NCBI RefSeq assembly: GCF_030812675.1
Contig: NZ_JAUSTE010000014.1
Location: 1 to 64,000 of the forward strand
From: Sinomonas atrocyanea
Lineage (GTDB): Bacteria > Actinomycetota > Actinomycetes > Actinomycetales > Micrococcaceae
Direction: 5' to 3'
Length of the DNA stretch: 64,000 nt
Position numbers and translations under genes: made by a program. Under the pieces are notes generated by a model. It saw nothing but the letters and a program-made list of their open reading frames with translations. It was not told the origin of the DNA and did no database searches. Of this stretch, positions 9,065 to 18,278 are shown piece by piece; position 1 is the first letter of the stretch; each line of letters opens with the position of its first letter.

Positions 9065-10184
9065 GGCCACCGCGCGCGGGCGCGAATGGCTGCCCGAGGC
9101 CCGCAGGATCGTGGTCAAGGTCGGCTCCTCGTCCCTCACGACGCTCCGCGGCGGCATCTCCGAGAAGGCCCTCAAGGCCCTCGTGGATACCCTCGCGGAG
9201 CGAGCCAACGAGGGCACTGAGATCGTCCTGGTCTCCTCGGGCGCCATTGCCGCCGGCCTGGCCCCGCTCGGGCTGGCGCGCCGGCCCAAGGACCTCGCCA
9301 CCCAGCAGGCGGCGGCGAGCGTGGGGCAGGGCCTCCTCATGGCGCGCTACACCCAGGCGTTCACGGCGCACGGCGTGACGGTCAGCCAGGTGCTCCTCAC
9401 CGCAGACGACCTCGTGCGCCGCACCCAGTACAAGAACGCGCACCGGGCCCTCGAGAAGCTCCTGCACCTCGGCGTGGTCCCGGTGGTCAACGAGAACGAC
9501 ACCGTGGCCACCCACGAGATCCGCTTCGGCGACAATGACCGGCTCGCCGCCCTCGTGGCCCACCTTGTGCACGCCGACGCGCTCGTGCTGCTCTCCGACG
9601 TCGACTCCGTGTACACCGGGCCGCCGGCCGAGGGCGGCGTGCGGATCGAGCACGTGCGCGACACCGCGGACCTGGACGGGGTGCGGATCGGGAGCGCCGG
9701 CAAGGCCGGGCTCGGCACCGGCGGCATGGCCACCAAGGTCGAGGCCGCGACCATCGCGGCAAGCTCGGGGATCCCGGCCCTCGTGACGTCCACTGCCGCC
9801 GCGGGGCGGGCCCTCGCCGGAGAGGACGTCGGCACGTGGTTCAGCGTGAGCGGCCGGCGCAAGCCGGTGCGCCTGCTCTGGCTCGAGCACCTCGCCGCCG
9901 TCCGGGGCACCCTGACGCTCGACGACGGCGCCGTCCGCGCCGTGGGGCAGCGTCACCGCTCGCTGCTGCCCGCCGGCATCACGGCCGTCTCGGGGGAGTT
10001 CGAGGCCGGCGACCCGGTCGAGATCGCGGACCAGGCCGGCCACGTCCTCGCCCGGGGGCTGGTCAACTTCTCCGCTGACGAGCTTCCCGCCATGCTGGGC
10101 CGCTCGACCAAGGACCTCGGGCGCGAGCTCGGGCCCGAGTACGAGCGCGTCGTCGTCCACGTCGACGACCTCGTGCTCGTGTGA
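9045..10184 (+). CDS. proB: Glutamate 5-kinase
   Basis: First enzyme of proline synthesis, phosphorylating glutamate to glutamyl-5-phosphate; 379 aa. The amino-acid kinase domain (residues 1-270) shows [25 protein letters not shown], the substrate-binding VNENDTVA and [16 protein letters not shown] domain occupies the C-terminal 100 residues, as in ProB of many bacteria. ATG 9045 is preferred over TTG 9042 because GGGGGAG sits 7 nt upstream. The start lies inside the obg coding region. Feedback inhibition by proline is typical of the family. Confidence 0.95.
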   Translation: MTTTTSEATARGREWLPEARRIVVKVGSSSLTTLRGGISEKALKALVDTLAERANEGTEIVLVSSGAIAAGLAPLGLARRPKDLATQQAAASVGQGLLMARYTQAFTAHGVTVSQVLLTADDLVRRTQYKNAHRALEKLLHLGVVPVVNENDTVATHEIRFGDNDRLAALVAHLVHADALVLLSDVDSVYTGPPAEGGVRIEHVRDTADLDGVRIGSAGKAGLGTGGMATKVEAATIAASSGIPALVTSTAAAGRALAGEDVGTWFSVSGRRKPVRLLWLEHLAAVRGTLTLDDGAVRAVGQRHRSLLPAGITAVSGEFEAGDPVEIADQAGHVLARGLVNFSADELPAMLGRSTKDLGRELGPEYERVVVHVDDLVLV

Positions 10185-10216
10185 CGCCGGGCCGGGCCCG
10201 CGGCGGCCCCCCTCGG

Positions 10217-10222
10217 TAGACT
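10217..10222 (+). promoter_or_regulatory. -10 box directly before proA (leaderless-type start)
   Basis: TAGACT ends 6 nt before the proA ATG, placing the expected transcription start at the A of the start codon. No Shine-Dalgarno sequence fits between them and no -35 is evident. This is the arrangement of leaderless mRNAs common in actinobacteria. Confidence 0.5.
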
Positions 10223-10228
10223 GGTGCC

Positions 10229-11593
10229 ATGACCGACACCGCGCGCGCGACCGCGCCTGCCTCCGTCCCCGACGAGACCACCGCTGCCACCGGGCCGGCC
10301 ACGCCGGCGCCCGGACAGGCCGTGGTCGCGCCGGCGGATGTCGAGACGGCCGTCCACGCGATCGGCGACCGTGCACGGGCAGCCTCGCGGGTCCTGGCCC
10401 GCGCCAACCGGGCCTGGAAGGACCGCGCGCTGCGCGCCGTCGGCGCCGCGCTCAAGGAGCACGAGGAGGCGGTCCTCGCTGCCAACCGCGAGGACCTCGA
10501 GGCGGGGCGCGCCAACGGCACGTCTGCGGCGCTGCTCGACCGGCTCGCCCTCACGCCCGCCCGTATCGATGGGCTCGTCGACGCCCTCGAGACCCTCGCG
10601 GGGCTCCCGGACCCCGTGGGCACCGTGGTCCGCGGCCAGACCCTGCCCAACGGCGTCCGTGTCCGCCAGGTCAACGTGCCGATGGGCGTGGTCGCCGCGA
10701 TCTACGAGGCGCGCCCCAACGTGACGGTGGACATCGCCGGGCTGGCCCTCAAGAGCGGCAACGCCGTGATCCTGCGCGGCGGCAGCGCCGCCGGCCGCAC
10801 CAACGCTGCCCTGCTGGGCATCATCCGGGACGCCCTGGCCGCCGTGGGCCTTCCCGACGACGCCGTGCAGAGCGTGGACGCCTACGGGCGCGAGGGCGGG
10901 AACGCCCTGATGAAGGCCCGCGGCCGGGTGGACGTGCTGATCCCGCGCGGCGGGCGCGAGCTGATCCAGAACGTGGTGCTCAACTCGACCGTGCCCGTCA
11001 TCGAGACCGGCGAGGGCAACGTCCACGTGTTCGTCGACGCCAGCGCCGACGAGCGCATGGCGGTCGAGATCCTCGTCAACGCCAAGACCCAGCGCCCGAG
11101 CGTGTGCAACACGGTCGAGACCGTCCTCGTCCACAAGGACTCCACGGTCCTGCCGGCCGTTGCGCGGGCCCTGGCGGAGCGGGGCGTGCGCCTCCACGTC
11201 GACGGCCGCACCCTCGCGGCCCTGCCCGCGGACGTGGCCGCCGACGAGGCCACCGACCGCGACTGGGCCACCGAGTACATGGACCTCGAGCTCGCGGTGG
11301 CAACCGTGGACGGACTCGACGAGGCCATCGCACACATCCGCCGCTGGAGCACCGGCCACACCGAGGCGATCATCACCAACGACCTCGCCAACGCCGAGCG
11401 GTTCATCGCCGAGGTCGACTCGGCCGCGGTCATGGTCAACGCCTCGACCCGGTTCACGGACGGCGGCGAGCTCGGCCTCGGCGCCGAGGTGGGGATCTCC
11501 ACCCAGAAGCTGCATGCCCGCGGCCCGATGGGCCTGGCGGAGCTGACCACCACCAAGTGGATCGTGCAGGGCGAGGGGCAGGTCCGGGCCTGA
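10229..11593 (+). CDS. proA: Glutamate-5-semialdehyde dehydrogenase (gamma-glutamyl phosphate reductase)
   Basis: Second proline-synthesis enzyme, NADPH-dependent reduction of glutamyl-5-phosphate; 454 aa. It has an aldehyde dehydrogenase fold with the ProA signatures VPMGVVAAIYEARPNVT and ALKSGNAVILRGGS. The catalytic cysteine is in RPSVCNTVET, and the C-terminal part contains HTEAIITND and VNASTRFTDGGELGLGAEVGIS. The first 30 residues are a non-conserved Thr/Ala/Pro stretch. It lies 44 nt after proB but appears to have its own -10 box immediately before the ATG, so it may be made both from the operon and from a leaderless message. Confidence 0.95.
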   Translation: MTDTARATAPASVPDETTAATGPATPAPGQAVVAPADVETAVHAIGDRARAASRVLARANRAWKDRALRAVGAALKEHEEAVLAANREDLEAGRANGTSAALLDRLALTPARIDGLVDALETLAGLPDPVGTVVRGQTLPNGVRVRQVNVPMGVVAAIYEARPNVTVDIAGLALKSGNAVILRGGSAAGRTNAALLGIIRDALAAVGLPDDAVQSVDAYGREGGNALMKARGRVDVLIPRGGRELIQNVVLNSTVPVIETGEGNVHVFVDASADERMAVEILVNAKTQRPSVCNTVETVLVHKDSTVLPAVARALAERGVRLHVDGRTLAALPADVAADEATDRDWATEYMDLELAVATVDGLDEAIAHIRRWSTGHTEAIITNDLANAERFIAEVDSAAVMVNASTRFTDGGELGLGAEVGISTQKLHARGPMGLAELTTTKWIVQGEGQVRA

Positions 11594-11660
11594 TCCGCCG
11601 GGGTAGGATGAAACCCAGTCCAGATCCTGCATCTGAGAGTTACGACCTGAAGGGGAGACC

Positions 11661-11903
11661 ATGCTGGCAACGCTGATCAGCACCGCAGTCAACGTGAGCG
11701 CGGAGGCCGCCGGCCACGAGGAGCCCGCTCCGCTCATCGCACCGCCGTTCGTGATCGGCGTGACGATGTTCGTGATCTTCGCCGTGCTGATGTTCGTCAC
11801 GGTCTCCTACACCAACCTCGGCCGCCGCCACGAGCCTGTCGACGAGCACGCGGACCCGCACCGCCAGCACCCGAACAAGCACGACCGCGGCCAGGGCCAC
11901 TGA
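11661..11903 (+). CDS. Small single-span membrane protein, function unknown
   Basis: An 80-aa protein with one hydrophobic segment (residues about 29-48, [20 protein letters not shown]) and a hydrophilic, His-rich C-terminal tail ([11 protein letters not shown]). AGGGGAG lies a few bases before the ATG, supporting translation. It sits between proA and nadD on the same strand, 11 nt before the nadD start. I recall small membrane proteins at this position in related Micrococcaceae, but I can assign no function. The ORF is supported by RBS, tight packing and its transmembrane profile. Confidence 0.72.
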   Translation: MLATLISTAVNVSAEAAGHEEPAPLIAPPFVIGVTMFVIFAVLMFVTVSYTNLGRRHEPVDEHADPHRQHPNKHDRGQGH

Positions 11904-11914
11904 ACCCTCTCGCC

Positions 11915-12604
11915 TTGGCCCCAGCAGAGCAGTCCGGGAGCGCGCGCCGCCATCGCCTCGGAGTCATGGGCGGGACCTTCGACCCGATCCACCACGGCCA
12001 CCTCGTCGCCGCCAGCGAGGTGGCGTCGAAGTTCGGCCTCGACGAGGTCGTGTTCGTGCCGACGGGGGAGCCATGGCAGAAGTCGAAGAGCACGGTCAGC
12101 GCCGCCGAGCACCGGTATCTCATGACGGTGATCGCGACCGCATCGAATCCGCGGTTCACCGTGAGCCGCGTGGACATCGACCGCCCAGGTCCGACGTACA
12201 CCAAGGACACGCTGCGCGACCTGCGGCGGCTGCGGCCCGAGGCCGACCTGTACTTCATCACCGGCGCCGACGCCATGGCGCAGATCGTGGGGTGGAAGGA
12301 CGTCGACGAGCTGTGGAGCCTCGCCCACTTCGTGGGAGTGACCCGGCCCGGGCATGAACTGCACGACCTCGGCCGCACCGATGTCAGCCTGCTCGAGGTG
12401 CCCGCGATGGCGATCTCCTCGACGGACTGCCGCGCCCGCGTGGCGGTGGCCGAGCCGGTCTGGTATCTGGTGCCCGACGGCGTGGTGCAGTACATCGCCA
12501 AGTACGGCCTCTACCGTGGGAAGGGCCAGCCGTCGGACGACGGCGACGGCCACGCGCAGGACGAGAACGGAGAGGCAGGGAGCACAGCGGCCGCTGTGCG
12601 ATGA
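11915..12604 (+). CDS. nadD: Nicotinate-nucleotide adenylyltransferase
   Basis: Transfers AMP to nicotinate mononucleotide in NAD synthesis; 229 aa. The nucleotidyltransferase signature [12 protein letters not shown] lies near the N-terminus, with [28 protein letters not shown] and the second signature [10 protein letters not shown] further on. The family normally ends around residue 200; the last 25 residues (after KYGLYRG) are an acidic extension. The start is uncertain: TTG 11915 is 11 nt after the upstream gene, but a start just before RLGVMGGTF is possible. It is part of the conserved nadD-hypothetical-rsfS run. Confidence 0.92.
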   Translation: MAPAEQSGSARRHRLGVMGGTFDPIHHGHLVAASEVASKFGLDEVVFVPTGEPWQKSKSTVSAAEHRYLMTVIATASNPRFTVSRVDIDRPGPTYTKDTLRDLRRLRPEADLYFITGADAMAQIVGWKDVDELWSLAHFVGVTRPGHELHDLGRTDVSLLEVPAMAISSTDCRARVAVAEPVWYLVPDGVVQYIAKYGLYRGKGQPSDDGDGHAQDENGEAGSTAAAVR

Positions 12605-12610
12605 GCAGGC

Positions 12611-13888
12611 ATGAGCAACGAGGATAGGCCGATCACGAGCCGGCGCGAGCGTCGCCTGGCCCAGCAGGCTGCACTCGCCTCGGCTCCGCAGGAGCAGCTG
12701 ACGCCGGAACAGGCCGAGGCTGAGGCGCGCGGGCAGGCCGAGGCGGCTGCCGCAGCCGCCCGTGCCCGCTCCGAGGCCCTCGCGGCTGCCCACGGCGCGG
12801 CCGCAGCGGCAGCGCGCGGCGGGGATGCGCCGTCGTCCGCCACCGGACGCCCCGCCCCCCGAACCCGCGCCGCTGAGCCCGGGTCGCCCGAGCGCAGCTC
12901 CCAGGCCCGCGCCCGCGACCGCGCCGCCCAGCGGGTCCTCCGCGAGCTCGCGGAGAAGGAGCAGGCCGCCCAGAGCTCCCGGGAATCCTTCCCGACCCGG
13001 CGCTCCATCCGCGAGCGGGAGACCGGCAAGATCCCGCCGGTCGCCGGCGTGCCCGAGGCGCCCGGCCAGCCGCAGGGCGCGGCCAGCGGCGCCCCGGCCC
13101 CTTCGGCCCAGTCCCTGCCGGTGGTCCCCCCGCCGCACAGTCCCGGTGCGCCCGGGACAGCGCCCATCCCGGGAGTCGACCCTGCCCCTCCCACGGCGAT
13201 GCAGGGCATCGTGCCGCAGGGACTGACCGTGACCCCGGCGCTCGGCCCGGAGACCGGGTCGTTCCGCAGGCTCAGCCACGAGCAGATCGCCGCGGCGCGC
13301 GAACTGCTCAAGGAGCAGGCCAAGAACCAGGCGGCCATGCTGGAGGCCCAGCGCGGCAGGGCCGGCACCGAAGTCGACCCGGCCCTCCTCGCCGAGCAGG
13401 TGGCCATGGCCGAGCGCGCCGCCGTGCTGAACCGGCGGGCGCAGGCCAAGCAGCGGCTGGCGGAGGAATCGCGGAAGGAAGCGGCGGCCCCGGCCCGGAA
13501 GGCGCCCGCCCCCGCGGCGACCGACAACCTCGCAATGGTGACCCCGCTCGAGTTCGTCCGGGTGCCGGGGGTCCCGCACCCCGTCATGAAGCCGCCCACC
13601 ACCACCCACGTGCCCGTGGTGACCGGCAAGAACGCGCGCCAGGCCCGGGCGGCGGGCGCGCCGACCGGCTCGCGCCCCGTGGACCTCCGCCGCGCCCAGC
13701 CCCGCGGGGAGATGTCCGAGGGCGCGCCCGTCTCGGCGCGCAGTGCCCACGGGCTGGACCCCCTCGATTCCGCGCATGCGGGCGTGAGCCGTGCCCAGCG
13801 GGAGCGCCTCGTGCTCCTCGCCATCGGCGCCATCGGCATCCTCGCCCTCATCGTCGCCATCATCATGATCGTGCTGGGCGGCAAGTAG
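12611..13888 (+). CDS. Large disordered protein with C-terminal membrane anchor, function unknown
   Basis: A 425-aa protein, Ala/Glu/Gln/Pro-rich over nearly all its length. It has an N-terminal basic patch (ITSRRERRLAQQ), a possible helical Glu/Ala/Gln segment at about residues 220-295, and a single transmembrane helix at the extreme C-terminus (LLAIGAIGILALIVAIIMIVL). This is a tail-anchored topology with the body in the cytoplasm. ATG 12611 lies 6 nt after the nadD stop and the gene ends 32 nt before rsfS, so it is in the same transcription unit. I recognise no domain; the position between nadD and rsfS is what I remember for related Micrococcaceae. Confidence 0.75.
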   Translation: MSNEDRPITSRRERRLAQQAALASAPQEQLTPEQAEAEARGQAEAAAAAARARSEALAAAHGAAAAAARGGDAPSSATGRPAPRTRAAEPGSPERSSQARARDRAAQRVLRELAEKEQAAQSSRESFPTRRSIRERETGKIPPVAGVPEAPGQPQGAASGAPAPSAQSLPVVPPPHSPGAPGTAPIPGVDPAPPTAMQGIVPQGLTVTPALGPETGSFRRLSHEQIAAARELLKEQAKNQAAMLEAQRGRAGTEVDPALLAEQVAMAERAAVLNRRAQAKQRLAEESRKEAAAPARKAPAPAATDNLAMVTPLEFVRVPGVPHPVMKPPTTTHVPVVTGKNARQARAAGAPTGSRPVDLRRAQPRGEMSEGAPVSARSAHGLDPLDSAHAGVSRAQRERLVLLAIGAIGILALIVAIIMIVLGGK

Positions 13889-13920
13889 CCCCCGGCAGCA
13901 GCAAGCCTCCAAGGAGAAGA

Positions 13921-14313
13921 GTGAGCGCAACAGAGACGGCCGTCGAGCTGGCCCGTACGGCCGCGAGGGCCGCAGCCGACAAGCTGGCCGAGAACATCGT
14001 GGCGGTGGACGTGAGCGAACGCATCGCGATCACCGACATCTTCGTCATCGCCTCGGCGGAGACCGAGCGCCAGGTCAACGCGGTCGTGGACAACATCGAG
14101 GACGAGCTGATCGTCCAGCTCGATCGGCGCCCCGTGCGCCGCGAGGGCCGGTCCGAGGGCCGCTGGGTCCTCCTCGACTTCGGCGACGTCGTGGTCCACG
14201 TCATGCACAGCGAGGACCGTGCCTTCTACGCGCTCGAGCGCCTGTGGAAGGACTGCCCGGTGGTGGACCTCGGCCTCGATGACGCGGGGGCCTCGGCCTC
14301 CGCCGCGGGCTGA
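13921..14313 (+). CDS. rsfS: Ribosomal silencing factor RsfS
   Basis: Binds ribosomal protein L14 and blocks subunit joining during starvation; 130 aa. Family features: ITDIFVIASAETERQVNAVVDNIEDEL, the PVRREGRSEGRWVLLDFGDVVVHVMH core and the Y.LERLWKD motif at the end of the domain. GTG start preceded by AAGGAGAAGA. It has the usual partnership with nadD and a phosphoglycerate-mutase-like gene. A short Ala-rich tail follows the domain. Confidence 0.94.
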   Translation: MSATETAVELARTAARAAADKLAENIVAVDVSERIAITDIFVIASAETERQVNAVVDNIEDELIVQLDRRPVRREGRSEGRWVLLDFGDVVVHVMHSEDRAFYALERLWKDCPVVDLGLDDAGASASAAG

Positions 14314-14318
14314 GGGCG

Positions 14319-14996
14319 GTGCACCCCGACGCCGCGCGCGGGGCGCTGCGGCGCATCGTGTTCTGGCGCCACGGGCGCACCGACTGGAACGCCGCCGGCC
14401 GGTTCCAGGGGCAGACCGACATCCCGTTGAACGAGGAGGGACTCCGGCAGGCCGAGCGGGCCGCGCGCCGGCTCGCATCGCTCTCCCCGTCCGCCATCGT
14501 TGCCTCCGACCTGGACCGAACGCGGGCGACCGCCGAGGCCCTCGCCACAGTCACGGGCCTCACCGTGCAGGTGGACAGCGGGCTGCGGGAGACCAACGCC
14601 GGCGTCTGGCAGGGGCATACGTTCGACGCGATCCGGAGCATGGATCCCGAGGCGCTCCACCGCTGGGAGGACGGCGACGTCAACACCGCCGCAGGAGGGG
14701 CCGAGACACGCCTCGACGTCGCGGCCCGGGTCCACCGTGCGGTGGACCGCGCCCTCGCCGGCGTGCCCGCGGACGGGACCCTCGTCGTCGTGAGCCACGG
14801 CGGCGCCATCCGCGTGGGCCTCGCCCACCTGCTCGGCCTCCCGCACGACCTCTGGGGCGCGCTGGCCGGGCTCTCGAACTGCTCGTGGTCCATCCTCGAG
14901 GAGCGCCGGCCGCACCATGACGGGACGCTCCGGTGGCGGCTGGGCGAGCACAACGCCGGCACGCTGCCCGTGCCGGTCACCGTCGAAGAGGGCTGA
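14319..14996 (+). CDS. Histidine phosphatase family protein (phosphoglycerate mutase-like)
   Basis: A 225-aa member of the branch-1 histidine phosphatases. The catalytic motif is FWRHGRTDWNAAGR near residue 11, followed by RTRATAEALA, the acid residue region LRETNAGVWQGHTFD and the second catalytic histidine in VVSHGGAIRVGL. The substrate cannot be told from sequence; gpmB/cobC-like enzymes and broad phosphatases all share these motifs. The GTG start lies 5 nt after the rsfS stop, so it is the last gene of this unit. The initial residues are not conserved and a start slightly downstream is possible. Confidence 0.88.
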   Translation: MHPDAARGALRRIVFWRHGRTDWNAAGRFQGQTDIPLNEEGLRQAERAARRLASLSPSAIVASDLDRTRATAEALATVTGLTVQVDSGLRETNAGVWQGHTFDAIRSMDPEALHRWEDGDVNTAAGGAETRLDVAARVHRAVDRALAGVPADGTLVVVSHGGAIRVGLAHLLGLPHDLWGALAGLSNCSWSILEERRPHHDGTLRWRLGEHNAGTLPVPVTVEEG

Positions 14997-15027
14997 CCCA
15001 CGACGCCGCGCGGCGGCCGCCGCTGAT

Positions 15028-15057
15028 TTGTGCGGACGGGCCGCGAGGCTCTAAGAT
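15028..15057 (+). promoter_or_regulatory. Promoter of the tRNA-Ala pair
   Basis: TTGTGC (15028-15033) and TAAGAT (15052-15057) are spaced by 18 bases and lie about 70 nt before the first tRNA. This is one of the best consensus promoters in the window, as expected for stable RNA. Confidence 0.55.
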
Positions 15058-15125
15058 AATTGAGTTGCTCCGGACGGGGTGAAGGGCTCTGAAGGCCCGT
15101 GATCACGCGTCCGGAACCGACTTCC

Positions 15126-15198
15126 GGGGCTGTGGCGCAGCTGGTAGCGCACCTGCATGGCATGCAGGGGGTCAGGGGTTCGAGTCCCCTCAGCTCCA
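15126..15198 (+). tRNA. tRNA-Ala (anticodon GGC)
   Basis: A 73-nt cloverleaf. The acceptor arms GGGGCTG and CAGCTCC pair with one G-U. The anticodon stem CCTGC/GCAGG closes the loop ATGGCAT, giving anticodon GGC. The T arm GGGGTTCGAGTCCCC is canonical. The discriminator base is A; CCA is not fully encoded. G3-U70, the alanine identity element, is present in the acceptor stem, confirming the amino acid. Confidence 0.96.
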
Positions 15199-15199
15199 C

Positions 15200-15272
15200 G
15201 GGGGTATGGCGCAGTTGGTAGCGCGTCTGCATGGCATGCAGAAGGTCAGGGGTTCGAATCCCCTTACCTCCA
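15200..15272 (+). tRNA. tRNA-Ala (anticodon GGC), second copy
   Basis: A second 73-nt alanine tRNA begins after a single spacer base. Acceptor arms GGGGGTA/TACCTCC include the G3-U70 pair. The anticodon stem TCTGC/GCAGA again closes ATGGCAT. The T arm is GGGGTTCGAATCCCC. It is the same isoacceptor as its neighbour but differs at several stem positions with compensating changes, so it is not a recent exact duplicate. Confidence 0.96.
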
Positions 15273-15304
15273 CAGAGTTGCTCGCATCATCAGTGCATCC
15301 GAGC

Positions 15305-15338
15305 TGTGAGGCCGCCCGATGGGCGGCCTCACACGTTT
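15305..15338 (+). terminator. Terminator of the tRNA operon
   Basis: TGTGAGGCCGCCC (15305-15317) and GGGCGGCCTCACA (15321-15333) form a perfect 13-bp stem with a 3-base loop, followed by CGTTT. It also separates the tRNAs from the convergent acs gene. Confidence 0.85.
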
Positions 15339-15364
15339 GCCGAGGAGAGCATCCGCCCCGCTGC

Positions 15365-17347
15365 CTAGCCCTGCCCCTCAGCTCTCGCAGCGAGGTTGGC
15401 CTTGATGGTTTCCATGACGGTCGAGTCCGCAAGGGTCGTGACGTCGCCGATCGGGCGCTGCTCTGCGACGTCGCGCAGGAGCCGGCGCATGATCTTTCCT
15501 GACCGCGTCTTGGGCAGCTCAGGGACGATCATGATCTGTCTCGGCCTCGCGATCTTGCCGATCTCGTGCTCGACGTGCTCGCGCAGTTCCTGCACGACGC
15601 CGGGTCCGCCGTCGCCCGCGTCTGCGCGGAGGATGACAAACGCCACGATCCCCTGGCCGCCCACCTCATCCGAGGCCCCCACGACCGCGGCCTCGGCTAC
15701 CTTCGGATGCGCCACGAGGGCCGACTCGATCTCTGTTGTCGAGAGGCGGTGCCCGGAGACATTCATGACGTCGTCCACGCGTCCGAGCAGCCAGATGTCG
15801 CCGTCCTCGTCGCGCTTGGCCCCGTCGCCGGCGAAGTACAGCCCAGGGAACCGCGACCAGTAGGTCTCGACGTACCGCCTGTCATCTCCCCAGATCGTCC
15901 GCAGCATGGCCGGCCACGGCTCGGTCAGCACAAGATAGCCTCCGGACCCCTTCGGGACGGGGCGGCCCTCGTCATCCACGACATCGGCAGAGACCCCGGG
16001 CAGTGCGCGCATGGCGGCGCCCGGCTTCGCCGCCGTGACACCCGGAAGGGGGCTGATCATCTGCATGCCGGTTTCGGTCTGCCACCAGGTGTCGACTACC
16101 GGCACTCGACTGTGGCCGATGTTCTCGCGATACCAGACGTATGCCTCGGGGTTGATCGGCTCCCCGACGGTACCGAGCACCCTGAGCGAGCCCAAGTCGA
16201 AGCGTCCGGGGATGTCCTCGCCCCACTTCATGAAGGTGCGGATGGCCGTGGGCGCGCAGTAGAGGATCGAGACCTTGTACTTGTCGATGATCTCCCACCA
16301 CCGGCCCCGGTGCGGGGCGTCGGGGGTCCCCTCGTAGAGCACGGACGTCGCAGCGTTGCTGAGCGGCCCATAGACGATGTAGCTGTGCCCCGTCACCCAG
16401 CCGATGTCCGCGGCCGTCCAGAAGACGTCGGTGTCGGCCTTGAGATCGAAGACGCCCCAGTGGGTATAGGAACAGCCGACCAGATAGCCGCCAGAGGTGT
16501 GGAGGATGCCCTTGGGCTTCCCGGTCGTGCCAGAGGTGTACATGACATAGAGCGGATGCTCGGCGTCGAAGGCCTCCGGATCGTGGTGGATGTCGGCCTG
16601 TTCGACCGTCTCATGCCACCAGTGGTCGCGTCCCTCCACCCACCCCACGTCCTGACCCGTGCGCCGCACCACGAGCACACTGTGCACGTCCGGGCAGTCC
16701 ACGAGCGCCTCGTCGACCGCAGGCTTGAGCGCCGAGGCGTTGCCCCTGCGGTACCCGCCGTCGGCCGTGATGACGACGTGCGCGTCACAGTCCAAGATGC
16801 GGGCCTGCAGCGCTTCGGAAGAGAATCCGCCGAAGACGACCGTATGCGGAGCCCCGAGCCGTGCACACGCGAGCATGGCCACGACGGTTTCCGGGATCAT
16901 CGGCATGTAGATGGCTACCCGGTCACCGGCCCTAACCCCGAGGCCCGCCAGGGTGTTGGCCGCCTGGCACACCGCTGCGGTGAGCTCCGCGTAGGTGATG
17001 GTGCGGGTGTCGCCCGGCTCGCCCTCGAAGTAGAACGCCACACGGTCCCCGAGGCCCGCCTCCAGATGCCGGTCGAGGCAGTTGTACGCAACGTTCAGGC
17101 GCCCTCCGACGAACCATTTGGCAAACGGGGGATTCGACCAGTCGAGGACTGTCTCCCATTTCTTCGACCACGTGAGCCGCTCGGCCTGCTGGGCCCAGAA
17201 TGCGAGCGGATCGCGCTCGGCCTCGGCATAGGCGTCCTTGTGCAGGTTGGCGGCTGAGGCGAACTCGGGCGACGGAGGGAAGACGCGCTCCTCGGTTGTC
17301 AGGTTCTCCAAGGGAGAGGGACGCGGCCCATCTGGGGCGGTGGCCAT
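15365..17347 (-). CDS. acs: Acetyl-CoA synthetase (acetate--CoA ligase)
   Basis: Activates acetate to acetyl-CoA through an acetyl-adenylate; 660 aa, the normal length. Visible motifs: the N-terminal ACS domain (DPLAFWAQQAERLTW, YNCLDRHLEAG), adenylation motif MYTSGTTGKPKGILH, DTWWQTETGM, GRVDDVMNVSGHRLST and the acetylatable C-terminal lysine region PKTRSGKIMRRLLR. I start at ATG 17347 with GGTAGG about 8 nt upstream; the longer open frame overlaps the transporter. It lies 8 nt downstream of the acetate permease gene, so uptake and activation are one operon. Lysine acetylation is the usual control of this enzyme. Confidence 0.95.
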   Translation of the reverse strand: MATAPDGPRPSPLENLTTEERVFPPSPEFASAANLHKDAYAEAERDPLAFWAQQAERLTWSKKWETVLDWSNPPFAKWFVGGRLNVAYNCLDRHLEAGLGDRVAFYFEGEPGDTRTITYAELTAAVCQAANTLAGLGVRAGDRVAIYMPMIPETVVAMLACARLGAPHTVVFGGFSSEALQARILDCDAHVVITADGGYRRGNASALKPAVDEALVDCPDVHSVLVVRRTGQDVGWVEGRDHWWHETVEQADIHHDPEAFDAEHPLYVMYTSGTTGKPKGILHTSGGYLVGCSYTHWGVFDLKADTDVFWTAADIGWVTGHSYIVYGPLSNAATSVLYEGTPDAPHRGRWWEIIDKYKVSILYCAPTAIRTFMKWGEDIPGRFDLGSLRVLGTVGEPINPEAYVWYRENIGHSRVPVVDTWWQTETGMQMISPLPGVTAAKPGAAMRALPGVSADVVDDEGRPVPKGSGGYLVLTEPWPAMLRTIWGDDRRYVETYWSRFPGLYFAGDGAKRDEDGDIWLLGRVDDVMNVSGHRLSTTEIESALVAHPKVAEAAVVGASDEVGGQGIVAFVILRADAGDGGPGVVQELREHVEHEIGKIARPRQIMIVPELPKTRSGKIMRRLLRDVAEQRPIGDVTTLADSTVMETIKANLAARAEGQG

Positions 17348-17355
17348 CCTGCTGC

Positions 17356-17961
17356 CTACCGTGCTGCCCAGACCGGAAGCAGTGATCGCTTCCAGGTCGC
17401 GTTGACGACGGTCGCGAACGAACCGTACCACGCCAGGATCGCGGTAATGATGCCGAGCCAGCCCCCGATGCGGTCGAAGATGGTGGAACCCGAGAAGGCA
17501 CCGATGGTGAGGGCAAGGAACGTCAGGGTCAGCATGACGAAGACTGCGAGGACCACGCCATTGGTCCTGATCGCGGCGACTGTCATATAGGCGGTGAAGA
17601 TCGTCCAGCCGAGGAGGTAGGCGCCGACGCCGGCAGGCCCGGCCTTGCTGGCAACCTCCGGGTTTATCTCGAGCCACCAGAAGGACGCCCAGAAGAATCC
17701 GAAGGAGCAGAACGCGGTCGCGCCGAATGTGTTCCCCTTGGCGAATTCCCAGAGCCCGGCCGCGACCTGCGCGAGTCCGCCGTAGAAGAGGGCCAGACCG
17801 AGCACAGCCGAGCCCGCCGTCGGGACGACGTTCGCGTTGGCAAGGCTGAGGACGAAGGTTGTCATGGCAAAGGCACCTAGGCCAAGCGCAGCCGGATCGG
17901 CGAATGCTGGTCCAACAGCGACCGGGGTCGTTGCCGCGCTGTGCGCTGATGTTGCGGTCAT
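17356..17961 (-). CDS. Acetate/succinate permease, GPR1/FUN34/YaaH (SatP) family
   Basis: Six-helix inner-membrane transporter of 201 aa for acetate and related monocarboxylates. The family signature is present as DPAALGLGAFAMTTF near the N-terminus, followed by ANANVVP, FYGGLAQVAAGLWEF, GATAFCSFGFFWASFW and YGSFATVVNATW. ATG 17961 is chosen because GGAG lies 8 nt upstream; ATG 17979 is an alternative. It is first in the operon with acs. In place of the consensus NPAPLGL the motif reads DPAALGL, a conservative change seen in actinobacterial members. Confidence 0.92.
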   Translation of the reverse strand: MTATSAHSAATTPVAVGPAFADPAALGLGAFAMTTFVLSLANANVVPTAGSAVLGLALFYGGLAQVAAGLWEFAKGNTFGATAFCSFGFFWASFWWLEINPEVASKAGPAGVGAYLLGWTIFTAYMTVAAIRTNGVVLAVFVMLTLTFLALTIGAFSGSTIFDRIGGWLGIITAILAWYGSFATVVNATWKRSLLPVWAAR

Positions 17962-18278
17962 CTCTTGCACTCCGATCAAGTGTTGCTGCTTGCGCTGCCA
18001 CAGCTGCCGGGGCGCGAGCGGGCGAAGCGCCGTGAGCGCGGACCCTTGGCAGGGGTACCAGCGGTCCCTACACGCGCAGGGTACGACCGGATCACCTGTG
18101 GCGATAGGGCCCCGAGACTCATCTGGAAGCCTCCGCGTGGCGGCGTAGTTCCCTCGGGCGTGATCCGGTGGCTATGCCGCCCACGAGGCGGTCCTCTTCG
18201 CAGGTCTCCACGAGACCTTCACCGGCCGTTCACCCGTGCCTCGGCTGCCGGTACCTGTCGGGCCGCGACGATGGACGC
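17962..18278. other. Intergenic region upstream of the acetate operon
   Basis: About 320 bases with no supported gene. It must hold the satP-acs promoter on the minus strand. I searched for Crp/GlxR-like (TGTGA-N6-TCACA) and RamB-like sites and found none convincing. Confidence 0.4.

Noticed and set aside
17962-18278. Crp/GlxR or RamB site for the acetate operon
   Set aside because: No match close enough to the consensus could be found.
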